A stretch of DNA of 10,193 nucleotides, taken from Phoronis ovalis. Its lineage: Eukaryota; Phoronida; Phoronidae. Where the stretch lies: positions 1-10,193 of the forward strand of contig JAOXYB010066612.1 of NCBI GenBank assembly GCA_028565635.1. Direction: 5' to 3'. Made by a program: the position numbers and the translations under genes. The notes under the pieces are model-generated. The model ran no database searches, was not told the origin of the DNA, and worked only from the letters and a program-made list of their open reading frames with translations. Below are positions 1 through 7,326 of this stretch, one piece after another. Position 1 is the first letter of the stretch. Every line of letters begins with the position of its first letter.

Positions 1-46
1 TATATATAGCTGCTGTCCTGATTTTGAAATTTCTTATACTTTTTAG

Positions 47-239
47 ACTGTACTAAATCCCGAACCTCTATGAATTCCATTAACATGGACCACATAGAAA
101 CCAGAAACCAAAGTATATTAACCCAACATAACGAGTTGGTATCCTTTCGATCAACTGAAATAGACGCATGTAGATCTATAAATTCACGATTAGAAGGACC
201 TGGTGGAGATGATGATTTAGAACTGACAGCCATACATAA
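47..239 (+). CDS. Unrecognised protein, antepenultimate coding exon (gene is 5'-partial)
   Basis: This exon starts after a pyrimidine-rich acceptor ending TTTTTAG at 46 and stops before the strong donor GTAAGT at 240. The two other frames close within the first 27 bases. The open frame begins with two bases completing a codon, runs 63 codons, and leaves two bases (AA) for the next exon. The peptide is polar, with a Ser/Asn/Thr-rich first half and an acidic Gly-Gly-Asp-Asp-Asp-Leu-Glu-Leu stretch near its end. No membrane segment or known domain is visible. I do not recognise the family. The tail could belong to a membrane protein or a scaffold, but nothing here decides that. The exon assignment rests on consensus splice sites plus exact phase agreement with the next two exons. 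The gene start lies left of the window. Confidence 0.72.
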
Positions 240-433
240 GTAAGTAAAAATTAAATATTCTAGGCTATTGAAGAATATAATTGAACAGCAAGTGTATACA
301 TGTATATACAATAATACATGTATATTTTGGTATCAGTCCATGCACGCCATATCCAGGCTGCTTATTTTCTACGTATATAATCCCTCGTCAAATACTAACG
401 AAAGTACAAAATTGCAAAAACGCTTCGCTCTGA

Positions 434-890
434 ATTCAATTTATGAGGATTGGAGATGAGAAGCACTTTTTATTAGATTGTGAAAGTTTAAAAGATCTTC
501 GAAATTACTTCATTCCCTTTATACCACCCTATGAATCTATACATGCCTTTAAACAGCTCCTCGATGCTCCCTGTCTTTCAAATGTAGCAGCTTTTGTCTA
601 AGATCTCATTTGTAAATAAATAACTGTCATATATAACTATTTTGTCTGCAGCTTTGCATTGTGACTATCAGAGTAATTTATGCCCATATAGGCCATTCTG
701 TTGCAATGCCCTACTTTTTGTACTTTTAATATTTTATATATTCTTCACTATCAATTCTCTGTTACATGTAGCTTGTACATAGACACTAACTGACTGATTA
801 TTAAGTGTTATTTTTAAATATTATTTTGTCGATTATATTGTATTATAAACTTTGTACTGTACTCTTGCTAATGGGCTATTTAGCCTGGGC

Positions 891-929
<39 letters not shown>
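434..929 (+). mobile_element. 5'-truncated LINE (non-LTR retrotransposon) 3' end
   Basis: An open frame at 434-601 encodes the C-terminal end of a LINE reverse-transcriptase polyprotein. The motif GDEKHFLLDCESLKDLR matches the conserved E-x-H-x-L-x-x-C segment that lies downstream of the RT domain in many Jockey/CR1/L2-like elements. It is followed by a hydrophobic tail ending LSNVAAFV and a TAA at 599-601. About 290 bases of AT-rich 3' UTR follow, ending in a short hairpin-forming sequence (GGGCTATTTAGCCTGGGC) and the (AT)18 tract as a repeat tail. The RT and endonuclease domains are absent, and the upstream frame is broken by a stop at 431-433. This is therefore a dead, 5'-truncated copy inside the intron 240-1166. 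The exact 5' junction and any target-site duplication could not be located, and the family is not determined. Confidence 0.65.
894..929. repeat. (AT)18 microsatellite
   Basis: Thirty-six bases of uninterrupted AT dinucleotide directly follow the LINE 3' UTR. It is best read as that element's 3' repeat tail, possibly expanded after insertion. It is expected to be length-polymorphic. Confidence 0.95.
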
Positions 930-932
<3 letters not shown>

Positions 933-1166
933 CATTCCATAAATATCCTTGATAAACATGAACACGATTAAAGAAATAAAAATGTGACCAAATATTACGG
1001 AAAGGAAAACTTTCTTTCGCAAATACCTCGACATACGAGCATACAAGTTTCAGTAAACAAGCGATAAACATACCAAACAGAGCTAGGTTCAGATCTGCTT
1101 TCGCTGAACCATCCCGTGATTTAGCGCTAGTTGAAAGCTTGCTGTTGTAATCTATTTTTCTTTCAG

Positions 1167-1228
1167 AGATATCGACGAAATTATTGAAATATTTTCCGAT
1201 GTTGATGATCTCATCCTGCGACCAACAG
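1167..1228 (+). CDS. Unrecognised protein, penultimate coding exon
   Basis: This 62-base exon follows the acceptor TTTTTCTTTCAG and precedes the donor GTACGT at 1229. Its first base completes the lysine codon begun in the exon at 47-239. Twenty codons follow, and one G is passed on. The peptide is strongly acidic and hydrophobic-patterned (DIDEIIEIFSDVDDLILRPT), like a short amphipathic helix or an acidic docking motif in a cytoplasmic tail. The phase match to both flanking exons is the main evidence that it is real. The function is unknown. Confidence 0.72.
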
Positions 1229-1346
1229 GTACGTTAAAGCATTCAAAGCGAAGCCCGAACTCTGCCTTGGGGAGAATATCAAGTGATGTAGACTGAAAAT
1301 ATGATCTGTGCGGTGGGATCTAGCGTTAGCCTTTACATACTCTGTT

Positions 1347-1361
1347 GGGGGGGGGGGGGGG
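1347..1361. repeat. G15 homopolymer
   Basis: Fifteen consecutive G residues sit in intron 1229-1701, in otherwise AT-rich DNA. The length may be partly a sequencing or assembly artefact. No function is visible. Confidence 0.9.
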
Positions 1362-1425
1362 ATCTTGATGTTCACTGTACATGTACAGTTGCTCTATTAC
1401 ATGGCTTGCAATACAACGATATATC

Positions 1426-1453
1426 ATGCATATATATATATATATACATGCAT
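1426..1453. repeat. AT-rich palindrome / short (TA)n
   Basis: ATGCAT, a run of TA dinucleotides and ACATGCAT form a nearly perfect palindrome of about 28 bases in the last intron of the + strand gene. It could extrude as a cruciform or simply be a microsatellite that grew inside a palindrome. Confidence 0.8.
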
Positions 1454-1701
1454 CTCGTCCCAACGTTATTATTTGATCACAGATCATACATGTAAATTGA
1501 ATAGGATTACTTCTTTTGGAGTGTTGCCAAAGTAATTGAAACTCCCTTTTTTAAGAAAGGCTTAATTTTATGAAATGGGAACCAGGCTAGCTACTCGGAT
1601 GATGCATACATAATTTGGCGTTGACGAATTCGTCCTAAATTTAGAATGTGGTATACATCTCTGGATTGTATTATAAGTATAATAATCAGGTTTATTTTCA
1701 G

Positions 1702-1832
1702 AATTCGACGATGAAGAAGAAGAAGGGAACATGTTTGATTTAGTCAACCTTCCTCTGTACAGGAGAAGGAACTCAGAGACAGAAATGTCCTCTGACGCAG
1801 CATGTTGTCTATGTAGACCTATGTACATGTAA
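1702..1832 (+). CDS. Unrecognised protein, terminal coding exon with stop
   Basis: The exon follows the acceptor GTTTATTTTCAG, completes a Glu codon with the G from the preceding exon, and runs 42 codons to TAA at 1830-1832. It encodes an acidic cluster (FDDEEEEG near its start), a basic patch (YRRRN) and a Cys-rich end, CCLCRPMYM. The clustered cysteines so close to the C-terminus could be lipid-modified, but that is a guess. Together the three exons give a C-terminal region of about 126 residues with no recognised domain. An opposite-strand open frame at 1568-1828 is a shadow of this exon. Confidence 0.7.
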
Positions 1833-1919
1833 CCTACACGCCTTTTAAATTTGTTACGCTACTTGGAGCGAGGAAACATATACCAGGAATTTAAAATAGA
1901 TTTTTCATAAACTAAATCA

Positions 1920-1925
1920 ATTAAA
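1920..1925 (+). terminator. Possible poly(A) signal ATTAAA of the + strand gene
   Basis: ATTAAA lies 88 bases after the stop codon at 1832. A second ATTAAA is at 1961-1966. ATTAAA is the commonest variant of the animal poly(A) hexamer, but it is frequent by chance in DNA this AT-rich. Confidence 0.3.
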
Positions 1926-2014
1926 ATGATTTATTTCATTGGATTAACTAAATGTTCCCAATTAAATTCATTTTAAACTTACTGATGATTGTTTAAGTTT
2001 TCAACTTGAGCCTG

Positions 2015-2068
2015 AATATCGCCAATATCTCCGGCAATATCTCCCGGCAATATCTCCCGCAATATCTA
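2015..2068. repeat. Minisatellite, five units of about 12-13 bp
   Basis: AATATC recurs at 2015, 2024, 2036, 2049 and 2061. The central units read GGCAATATCTCCC and the edges are degenerate. Spacing is 9, 12, 13 and 12 bases. The array lies in intergenic DNA between convergent genes. Confidence 0.85.
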
Positions 2069-2376
2069 GAGGAGTTGTGTTCTTTTGTGAATATGGCATT
2101 AGATAGCCAATAGGAGATATTGTCTGTAATCCACATGCCCAATATAGATTCGGCGAGCGCATTAATTAGTTGTTTTTTCTCTTTTCCTTTTCTTTTGGCC
2201 GTTCGGCAGCCATGGGGATATCTTTGTTTGGAAGTGGGTATAATTTCGTATAAAGTGAGAAAAATCACAATTTGAAAACGTATTTTTTTATTAGAAATTA
2301 AGGGGACTATATCCAAGCATGGCAAGTCGGTTAGTATCATATGTTTCTCACTAGTTCCGCCAGCTGGTCCGTTCTT

Positions 2377-2419
2377 AGAGTTCACACAAAAGTTAATCTG
2401 AGAGTTCACACAAAAGTTA
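2377..2419. repeat. 24-bp tandem duplication
   Basis: The 19-base sequence AGAGTTCACACAAAAGTTA occurs at 2377-2395 and again, identically, at 2401-2419. This looks like a recent local slippage duplication. No function is visible. Confidence 0.9.
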
Positions 2420-2834
2420 GTTAAGATTGCACGAAAATCGGGAGTAAACATGAGCCAAGGTTATCTTTGTGATTGAGCAGAATTTTCCGCGAAGAGTTAC
2501 TAGAATACAATACGTTACTATTGAGATACATAGGAAAATCAATTGTATCCTTATAGGCCATATGAGAGGTTGTGATTTTCTATGCACTACAAAGTCACGT
2601 AAGTTATTCTTTTTTAATATGGCATTTAATTTTCAAAAATCATAGGTTCACTGAATCTAACAAATGCAACTTCATACAAGTAGAAATGTTCGTCGGTACT
2701 GCCGTTCTGCCTCAGAAACCGTGTTCACTCTACATATGCCAACATTTTCAGCCGCTAGGTGTCCCCCAGTAGTTTCCCATCAATAGCTCACTACTTTGAG
2801 TATAAAAGAAAACGTGATTGCATTGCAAAAATAT

Positions 2835-2856
2835 TTTATTCGAACGAATAAATAAA
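2835..2856. terminator. Palindromic double-strand poly(A) signal candidate
   Basis: TTTATTCG (2835-2842) and its reverse complement CGAATAAA (2845-2852) are separated by two bases, so AATAAA is present on both strands. A second + strand AATAAA overlaps at 2851-2856. The site lies between two convergent genes and could serve either transcript. Use of the signal is inference. For the minus gene it is 349 bases past the stop. Confidence 0.35.
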
Positions 2857-3086
2857 TCTGTAATTTAATATTACGTTAAGCAATACATAAATATATTACA
2901 CTTGTTTAACAATCGCAGCCCAGCTAAACTGTATCGTAAAATATTGCAAGCTAGCTTGTAAAAATACAGTCAATTCTTCAGCATTATGGGAGATTTATCG
3001 AACAACAAACTACTGCACTTTTCCTATTAACGCACAGGGCGTTAATTGAAAAAAAACTCGAGTGAGCTTTTACCAGAGAATGTGTA

Positions 3087-3092
3087 TTTATT
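3087..3092 (-). terminator. Candidate poly(A) signal AATAAA of the SVOP-like gene
   Basis: Read on the minus strand, AATAAA begins 97 bases after the TGA at 3191-3189. It is the nearest canonical hexamer downstream of the transporter and gives a plausible short 3' UTR. Confidence 0.45.
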
Positions 3093-3188
3093 GCTAATTT
3101 TAGCGTCTAAACCATCCTTCACTTTTAAAAGTCTACCGTAAATAAATGGGCGTTAATTACAAAAAATGCAATATTCGGATTTAGCTAT

Positions 3189-4790
3189 TCATTTATCTAT
3201 GGAATTAGGTGTGAAATCATTCAATGATTTGCCTTTTGTTTCTATGGGTAAGAGCAACGCAGTTATGCCTGCAGCAAAACCTATCACTGCATACACAGCA
3301 ACGGTGGCATACAGTGATTTCTCTAGTATTACCTGAGCTATAAAGGGGGTTATTAACCCACCAACCCTAGCTGCAGAACTACAACTGCCCAAACCTATAG
3401 CACGTACTGCTGTTGGATACACTTCAAGTGTGTAAAGATAAATTATTTGGAAAATACTTGCGGCAAACATTCGAATGACCATAATGAATAAGGTTTGAGC
3501 AATTTTCGAGATACAAGTGCTCAGCAGTCCAACGAATATTGTAAACACCGTATACATGATAAATAAAGTTTTTCTACGAGTACAGAAACGTGTCCAAAAG
3601 AATGAATTTGGAACAGCCATAAACTCCGCAGAACTAACTATTAGTAACATGCCATAGTCCCACGTTTGCAACTCTCGACATTCCAAAGTGCAAGCAGGCG
3701 CTGTGCTGCTGTCTGCCGATGATGGGCAACCTGTGTGAGTTTTCATCAGTTCAGTCGCAAATAAACTAACCCCATAATAGGCAAATGCTGTGGCAAACCA
3801 TATATACCATAACATTAAAGTAGTTCTGATATAATTTGGACTGAATAAATCAGCTACACGCCCCCTTTTACAAGAATTTTCAGGAATATAAATATCTCCC
3901 TTAGGCATTGCTTTTCCATTCATACGAGCCATTTTTTTCAGCGTTTTCATTGCTTTTCCAAGCTGACCACTGGTTACATGATAACGTGCGCTTTCAGGCA
4001 GAAAGATAAGACTTATCGTGAGAGCTACCAAAAGAGGCAGAGCACTTAATGTCATTTGCCATCGCCAACCTAATGTTGGCATAACCGCAATAGCCAGAAC
4101 AATGACAAAACAATTTCCACATGCCCAAAATGTTTGCATAACTAACATGTTATGCACTCGAGTATTTGTAGTAGCAAATTCTATTTGTATAGTATTAGTT
4201 TGTGATCCTCCAATAGTTCCAAAGCCCATAATTCCTCTGAGGATATAAATCCAGTATACATTAGGAGAATATGCACTTAATAAACCATAGTAAAATGTAA
4301 CAAAAAAACTCATTAACACTCCTGTTTTTCTACCATACTTATCACATATAATGCCCCAAGAAGCACTACCAAACATCATACCAACAAATACAAAAGTTGT
4401 TATAAACGCTTGTTGACTACTTGTTATACCCCAGTCACATAATAACGCAGGCGAGAGGATACTCAATATCATCATTTCAATGGCTTCCGCAATAGTTCCA
4501 AAACCAGCTAAAAATGTCACCATTAATTGGAATTTCCCATAACCAATCTGGTTGACGGCTTCTTCCACTGTAAATCTTTCTTTTTTTGCACATGATGATG
4601 TTAGAGGTTTATGTTCCCCATCGCTGTAGCTGTTGTCACTTTCTGCAAGTCTGACTCCATTTGATAATAATACTTTTCCTACAGCCGCATCATATAATAC
4701 GTTGTCTTCTACACCAGAGCTGTCATGATCACTATAAATCTGGTGCCCTTTAATTTGTGTATATTTTGATCGGTTACGTTTGCTTGTCAT
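3189..4790 (-). CDS. SVOP: SVOP-like (synaptic vesicle 2-related) MFS transporter, single exon
   Basis: This is a 533-residue, 12-helix major facilitator in the SV2/SVOP branch, close to the usual length of vertebrate SVOP (about 548). These proteins sit in vesicle or plasma membranes; SVOP's own substrate is not established. Residues 1-72 are a polar cytoplasmic N-terminus, followed by the family segment FTVEEAVNQIGYGKFQ (73-88). Helix 1 is about 90-112 and contains EMMILSIL. MFS motif A is DKYGRKTG at 150-157, Arg185 is in LRGIMGFG, and PESARY (265-270) ends helix 6. A cytoplasmic loop with ADLFSP is followed by helix 7. The loop before helix 8 has Cys355, Cys367 and Cys371 as in SVOP. EVYPTAVRAIGLG begins at 456 and PIETKG is 515-520. 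The start is ATG 4790-4788 with A at -3; an in-frame TAA at 4811-4809 rules out a longer protein from this exon. The frame is intact and without introns, whereas vertebrate SVOP genes have many exons. The second motif A is degenerate (TRFCTRRKT, 400-408). SVOPL is an alternative name. Confidence 0.93.
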   Translation of the reverse strand: MTSKRNRSKYTQIKGHQIYSDHDSSGVEDNVLYDAAVGKVLLSNGVRLAESDNSYSDGEHKPLTSSCAKKERFTVEEAVNQIGYGKFQLMVTFLAGFGTIAEAIEMMILSILSPALLCDWGITSSQQAFITTFVFVGMMFGSASWGIICDKYGRKTGVLMSFFVTFYYGLLSAYSPNVYWIYILRGIMGFGTIGGSQTNTIQIEFATTNTRVHNMLVMQTFWACGNCFVIVLAIAVMPTLGWRWQMTLSALPLLVALTISLIFLPESARYHVTSGQLGKAMKTLKKMARMNGKAMPKGDIYIPENSCKRGRVADLFSPNYIRTTLMLWYIWFATAFAYYGVSLFATELMKTHTGCPSSADSSTAPACTLECRELQTWDYGMLLIVSSAEFMAVPNSFFWTRFCTRRKTLFIMYTVFTIFVGLLSTCISKIAQTLFIMVIRMFAASIFQIIYLYTLEVYPTAVRAIGLGSCSSAARVGGLITPFIAQVILEKSLYATVAVYAVIGFAAGITALLLPIETKGKSLNDFTPNSIDK

Positions 4791-4836
4791 TTTTGTTGTG
4801 TTCAAAGATTAGTTTAAACAGATACATAAACTCCCT
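4791..4836 (-). other. 5' UTR segment and splice acceptor upstream of the SVOP-like ATG
   Basis: On the minus strand TATCTTTTGTAG ends at 4835, giving a pyrimidine-rich acceptor 44 bases upstream of the ATG. If used, the transcript has a non-coding first exon further right and the coding region is one exon. The 44-base segment contains an in-frame stop, so an upstream exon could not extend the protein through it. Confidence 0.4.
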
Positions 4837-5765
4837 ACAAAAGATAACAATACATTACATACAAAACCTGTTTAGCAGAAATTAATACATGTACATTACT
4901 TGACAGAATGTTACAGTTTTATGACCACAATTTACCAAGGTTATATGATATTATCAGAAGAAGTAATAGCAAGCTAGTACATAACTGTAACTCAAGAATT
5001 TAATCAGCCAGTGACACCAGCTGGCAATGAGATGAACTATCTCATGCTTTATCTTTGAAGGCCAGATTATCATTACTCTAAATAGAAAAATGTAGATTCA
5101 AATAAGACCACTTTGATAGTGGAACAGCAAGAAAATTTTAAAATAAACTCCACATCAATCAATGATTTTAAATGCAGTGACATATGCTGGCAATAAGATC
5201 AATTGTTCATAATCTGTTTCCACTATTTTAATTATTTTGACAGTAAAGTGTTCTCCATGATTGAATAATAATTAAATTCAGTATGTCAACTTATTCATTT
5301 GATAGTTTTTATTTGTTTCACAATCATTTTAAGGAAATTATGATCAAAATTTTTAGGAGACTGTGTTGTGATTGTCCGGGGGGAGGCAGTATGAAAGTGG
5401 GTACTCATGTTTCAACATAGCTTTTTGAATGGAGTGTCCCTTTATCTCCAAAATTACCTGTAGTACTAAATAATCAGTTGAATGAAATAACACCCTACGG
5501 AGTGTCCAAATTGGAAAAACATCCAGTTGTCTTGATCTATATTGATATAATGAAGTGAAATTTTTTAGAGTTTTATATATATCCTAGCTCAAAACTACCC
5601 CTTTTTGTGTTTTCGGACAAAAAAAGCATAACTAAGAGCGTAACGTGAATTTTGTCAGTGTCACATTCAATCCATCCTAAGTAAACCACAAACCTTCACC
5701 TCACAACGTTTTCTGACATATATTCTTCATTACTTTAACAGATAGGTTATACCAAACTATCAAGT
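4837..5765. other. Probable 5' UTR intron or intergenic DNA, no gene seen
   Basis: AT-rich sequence with stops in all frames. It contains the diverged direct repeat near 5008 and 5174 and a GC-richer patch at 5367-5390 (CCGGGGGGAGG). GGAGTGTCC also occurs twice, near 5431 and 5499. Nothing reads as an exon. Confidence 0.5.
4993..5205 (+). repeat. Diverged direct repeat, copies 166 bp apart
   Basis: The segment at 4993-5039 (CAGTGACACCAGCTGGCAAT at its centre) is repeated imperfectly at 5159-5205 (CAGTGACATATGCTGGCAAT). The two align over about 45 bases, with the best match in the central 30. It may be an old tandem duplication or part of a dispersed repeat family. Confidence 0.5.
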
Positions 5766-6109
5766 AATAGACTATTTGCATGCACTTGGTGGAGCCACCA
5801 GTCTCAGACCCCAAACAATTCCAGCATGTCGCATTCTGTGAATGAACAATGACATAGTTCTGCATGCGCTCACACGATTCATTCACAAAACGCAAATTTG
5901 ATGTGGTTTGATCAAGAAATACCCTCCTTTTTGTGATTATATCAAAACATAAACAACTATTTATTAATATGTTTTTATTTTGTTAAAGTTTCACTGGTTA
6001 AAGCGTTTCTAAAGTCAGATTAAGAAAACAAGTTTTCTGTATAACTAAAGGACCACGGTATTGAAAGGGTCTGAGTGTAGCACCCTCAAGTGCATGCAAA
6101 TAGTCTATT
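5766..6109. mobile_element. MITE-like / foldback element with 43-46 bp terminal inverted repeats
   Basis: The left end (5766-5811) and the reverse complement of the right end (6109-6067) share 23 identical outermost bases. These read AATAGACTATTTGCATGCAC plus TTG. Nine further identical inner bases (CTCAGACCC) follow a mismatched middle. The 250-bp interior is AT-rich and has no credible coding frame. This fits a non-autonomous DNA transposon of about 344 bp. The flanks show no clear target-site duplication beyond short TATCAA-like sequence that itself continues the inverted symmetry, so the superfamily is undetermined. Each end carries the octamer ATGCAAAT (5781-5774 and 6094-6101). GGTGGAGCCACC in the left end is itself a small hairpin. 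Confidence 0.65.
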
Positions 6110-7250
6110 GATATAAAAGCGTTACTAAGAATTACAAGTATATCTATCATAATGGCAATACAAGTTTTTACATTATTTATACATGTACAGTATATATCAC
6201 TATGTAATAAACAAATGTGTTTTTTTATAAATGATTGATATAATCAATTGTACATAAAGTTCAACTTTTATTATCGGATGCATCACATTTTTTAGTTTAA
6301 AATATTAGAATACTTGTATACTTATACGAGTTATATCTACATCAGAAACGAATGAGGAACTGAAAGTTCATGATCATTTACTCACTGCTGTTACACCGTC
6401 CCCCAACCAACTTTAATCAGCTTACACATCAAATTATACAAAATATATTACACATATTTGTAAACAAATGATACACTGCTAAAAGTATCAAATTTACATA
6501 ACGTTTTTTTAATTAAAGGTAAATTTATTTTTAGATAAACACTGATAAGAATGATTCAACAGGGACAACTCAGCCTTGGAGATAACTTGCTGTGTGGTAA
6601 AGCCCAATATGGTATAAGCACCACTTGTATAGTAATTTTATGTAACTTAAATCATTATAAAATTTTTCCAAATATTGGCCGAAGAAAATAACCTGTTAAG
6701 AACTGAAGATTATTATGTATCCTACTCCCAGTTAATTTTTCGTGCAACTAAAAAAGCCAGCGCCAATGAAGAAAAAAAAATCATAAATTTAAGGTGTTCG
6801 CACTATTTCCAGCACGGCCAGCCTTTGCGCCACCACTGCGGTTATATAATATCAATTGCGACCTTATGCCATATGGGGTGGCTCCATCTGCAAGGTAATA
6901 GTTTTTCATGTTCTTAGTCCAGAAAGGGATTCATCTTCAGCTTCACAAAATCCGGAAAAAGGTAATAATTTTCCAAAAAATTATACTTTTATTAGACTAT
7001 ATTTTCATGTAATTACCAAAAATTAATCTTAAAGTATAGAGTGTGTATTAAAGAGTGTGTAAGTTACCTTAAGTTAGTCCAAGAAAGGGTAAGATTTTAT
7101 CAGTCCAGGACCTTTTTAGTAGTTGCTTAGTTGTGAATATCTAATGGCTGTAATACATCAGTTGGTTATATATATAACCTAGCATGACAAATTTTCTCAG
7201 TCAGCAATAAATAAACATATAGTTTTATAGTACATTTTAATTTTAAGCAC
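6110..7250. other. AT-rich non-coding region, no gene seen
   Basis: No exon or known repeat could be recognised. A GC-richer patch at 6790-6895 has no ATG-initiated frame: the 80-codon frame at 6675-6917 opens with TTG. TTAGTCC followed by (A)AGAAAGGG occurs at 6914-6928 and 7074-7089. GAGTGTGTA is doubled near 7038-7060. Confidence 0.5.
6914..7089 (+). repeat. Short direct repeat TTAGTCC(A)AGAAAGGG
   Basis: Two copies of a 15-16 base sequence, differing by one inserted A, lie 160 bases apart. This may be a remnant of a local duplication; it is too short to classify. Confidence 0.4.
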
Positions 7251-7326
7251 ACTTATGATAGTTGCCAGAGAATTAATTACGTAGAGAAAAATAATAATAC
7301 AGTCTGTTGTAATTATTCCTGGCAAA
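7251..7326. repeat. Imperfect inverted repeat (hairpin) with a dispersed arm
   Basis: GTTGCCAGAGAATTAATTAC at 7261-7280 is the imperfect reverse complement of GTAATTATTCCTGGCAAA at 7309-7326, giving a stem of about 17 pairs around a 28-base loop. The left arm (7258-7274) also matches, in reverse complement, 17 of 17 bases at 9439-9455. A repeat family with members in both places would explain this. Confidence 0.5.

Larger units (their letters stand above)
1833..3188. other. Convergent intergenic region
   Basis: This gap separates the stop of the + strand gene from the stop of the minus-strand transporter, so both 3' UTRs lie here. Candidate poly(A) signals for the + gene are ATTAAA at 1920 and 1961. 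For the minus gene they are AATAAA at 3092-3087 and 2840-2835. It also holds two short tandem repeats and a 152-codon minus-strand frame at 1993-2451 that I do not accept as a gene. Two GGGCGTTAATT-like stretches (around 3038 and 3148) flank nothing recognisable. No other gene is seen. Confidence 0.6.

Noticed and set aside
268-459. 63-codon + frame overlapping the LINE remnant
   Set aside because: It begins at a non-ATG codon, its composition is that of chance AT-rich DNA, and the LINE protein motif lies in another frame at 434-601.
880-1071. Minus-strand frame across the AT repeat
   Set aside because: It reads the (AT)n tract as alternating Ile-Tyr and has no other support.
1301-1535. Two overlapping + frames across G15 and the TA run
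   Set aside because: They encode poly-Gly and Ile-Tyr runs from simple repeats, and they lie in an intron between phase-matched exons.
1568-1828. 86-codon minus-strand frame
   Set aside because: It is the antisense shadow of the terminal exon 1702-1832, with poly-Ser from the GAA codons.
2572-2772. 66-codon + frame
   Set aside because: No clear ATG start, no motif and no splice context beyond one chance-level GTAAGT.
4018-4248. + strand frame inside the transporter
   Set aside because: Antisense shadow of a well-identified coding region.
4788-4805. Extended start of the SVOP-like frame giving 538 residues
   Set aside because: The extra five residues begin with TTG, not ATG. In an animal gene the first ATG (4790-4788), with A at -3, is the proper start.
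5701-5895. 64-codon minus-strand frame
   Set aside because: It overlaps the left end of the inverted-repeat element and its codons come from the repeat arm; no domain is visible.
6675-6917. 80-codon + frame beginning at TTG
   Set aside because: It lacks an ATG start and any recognisable domain, and its Lys-rich part comes from an A-run.
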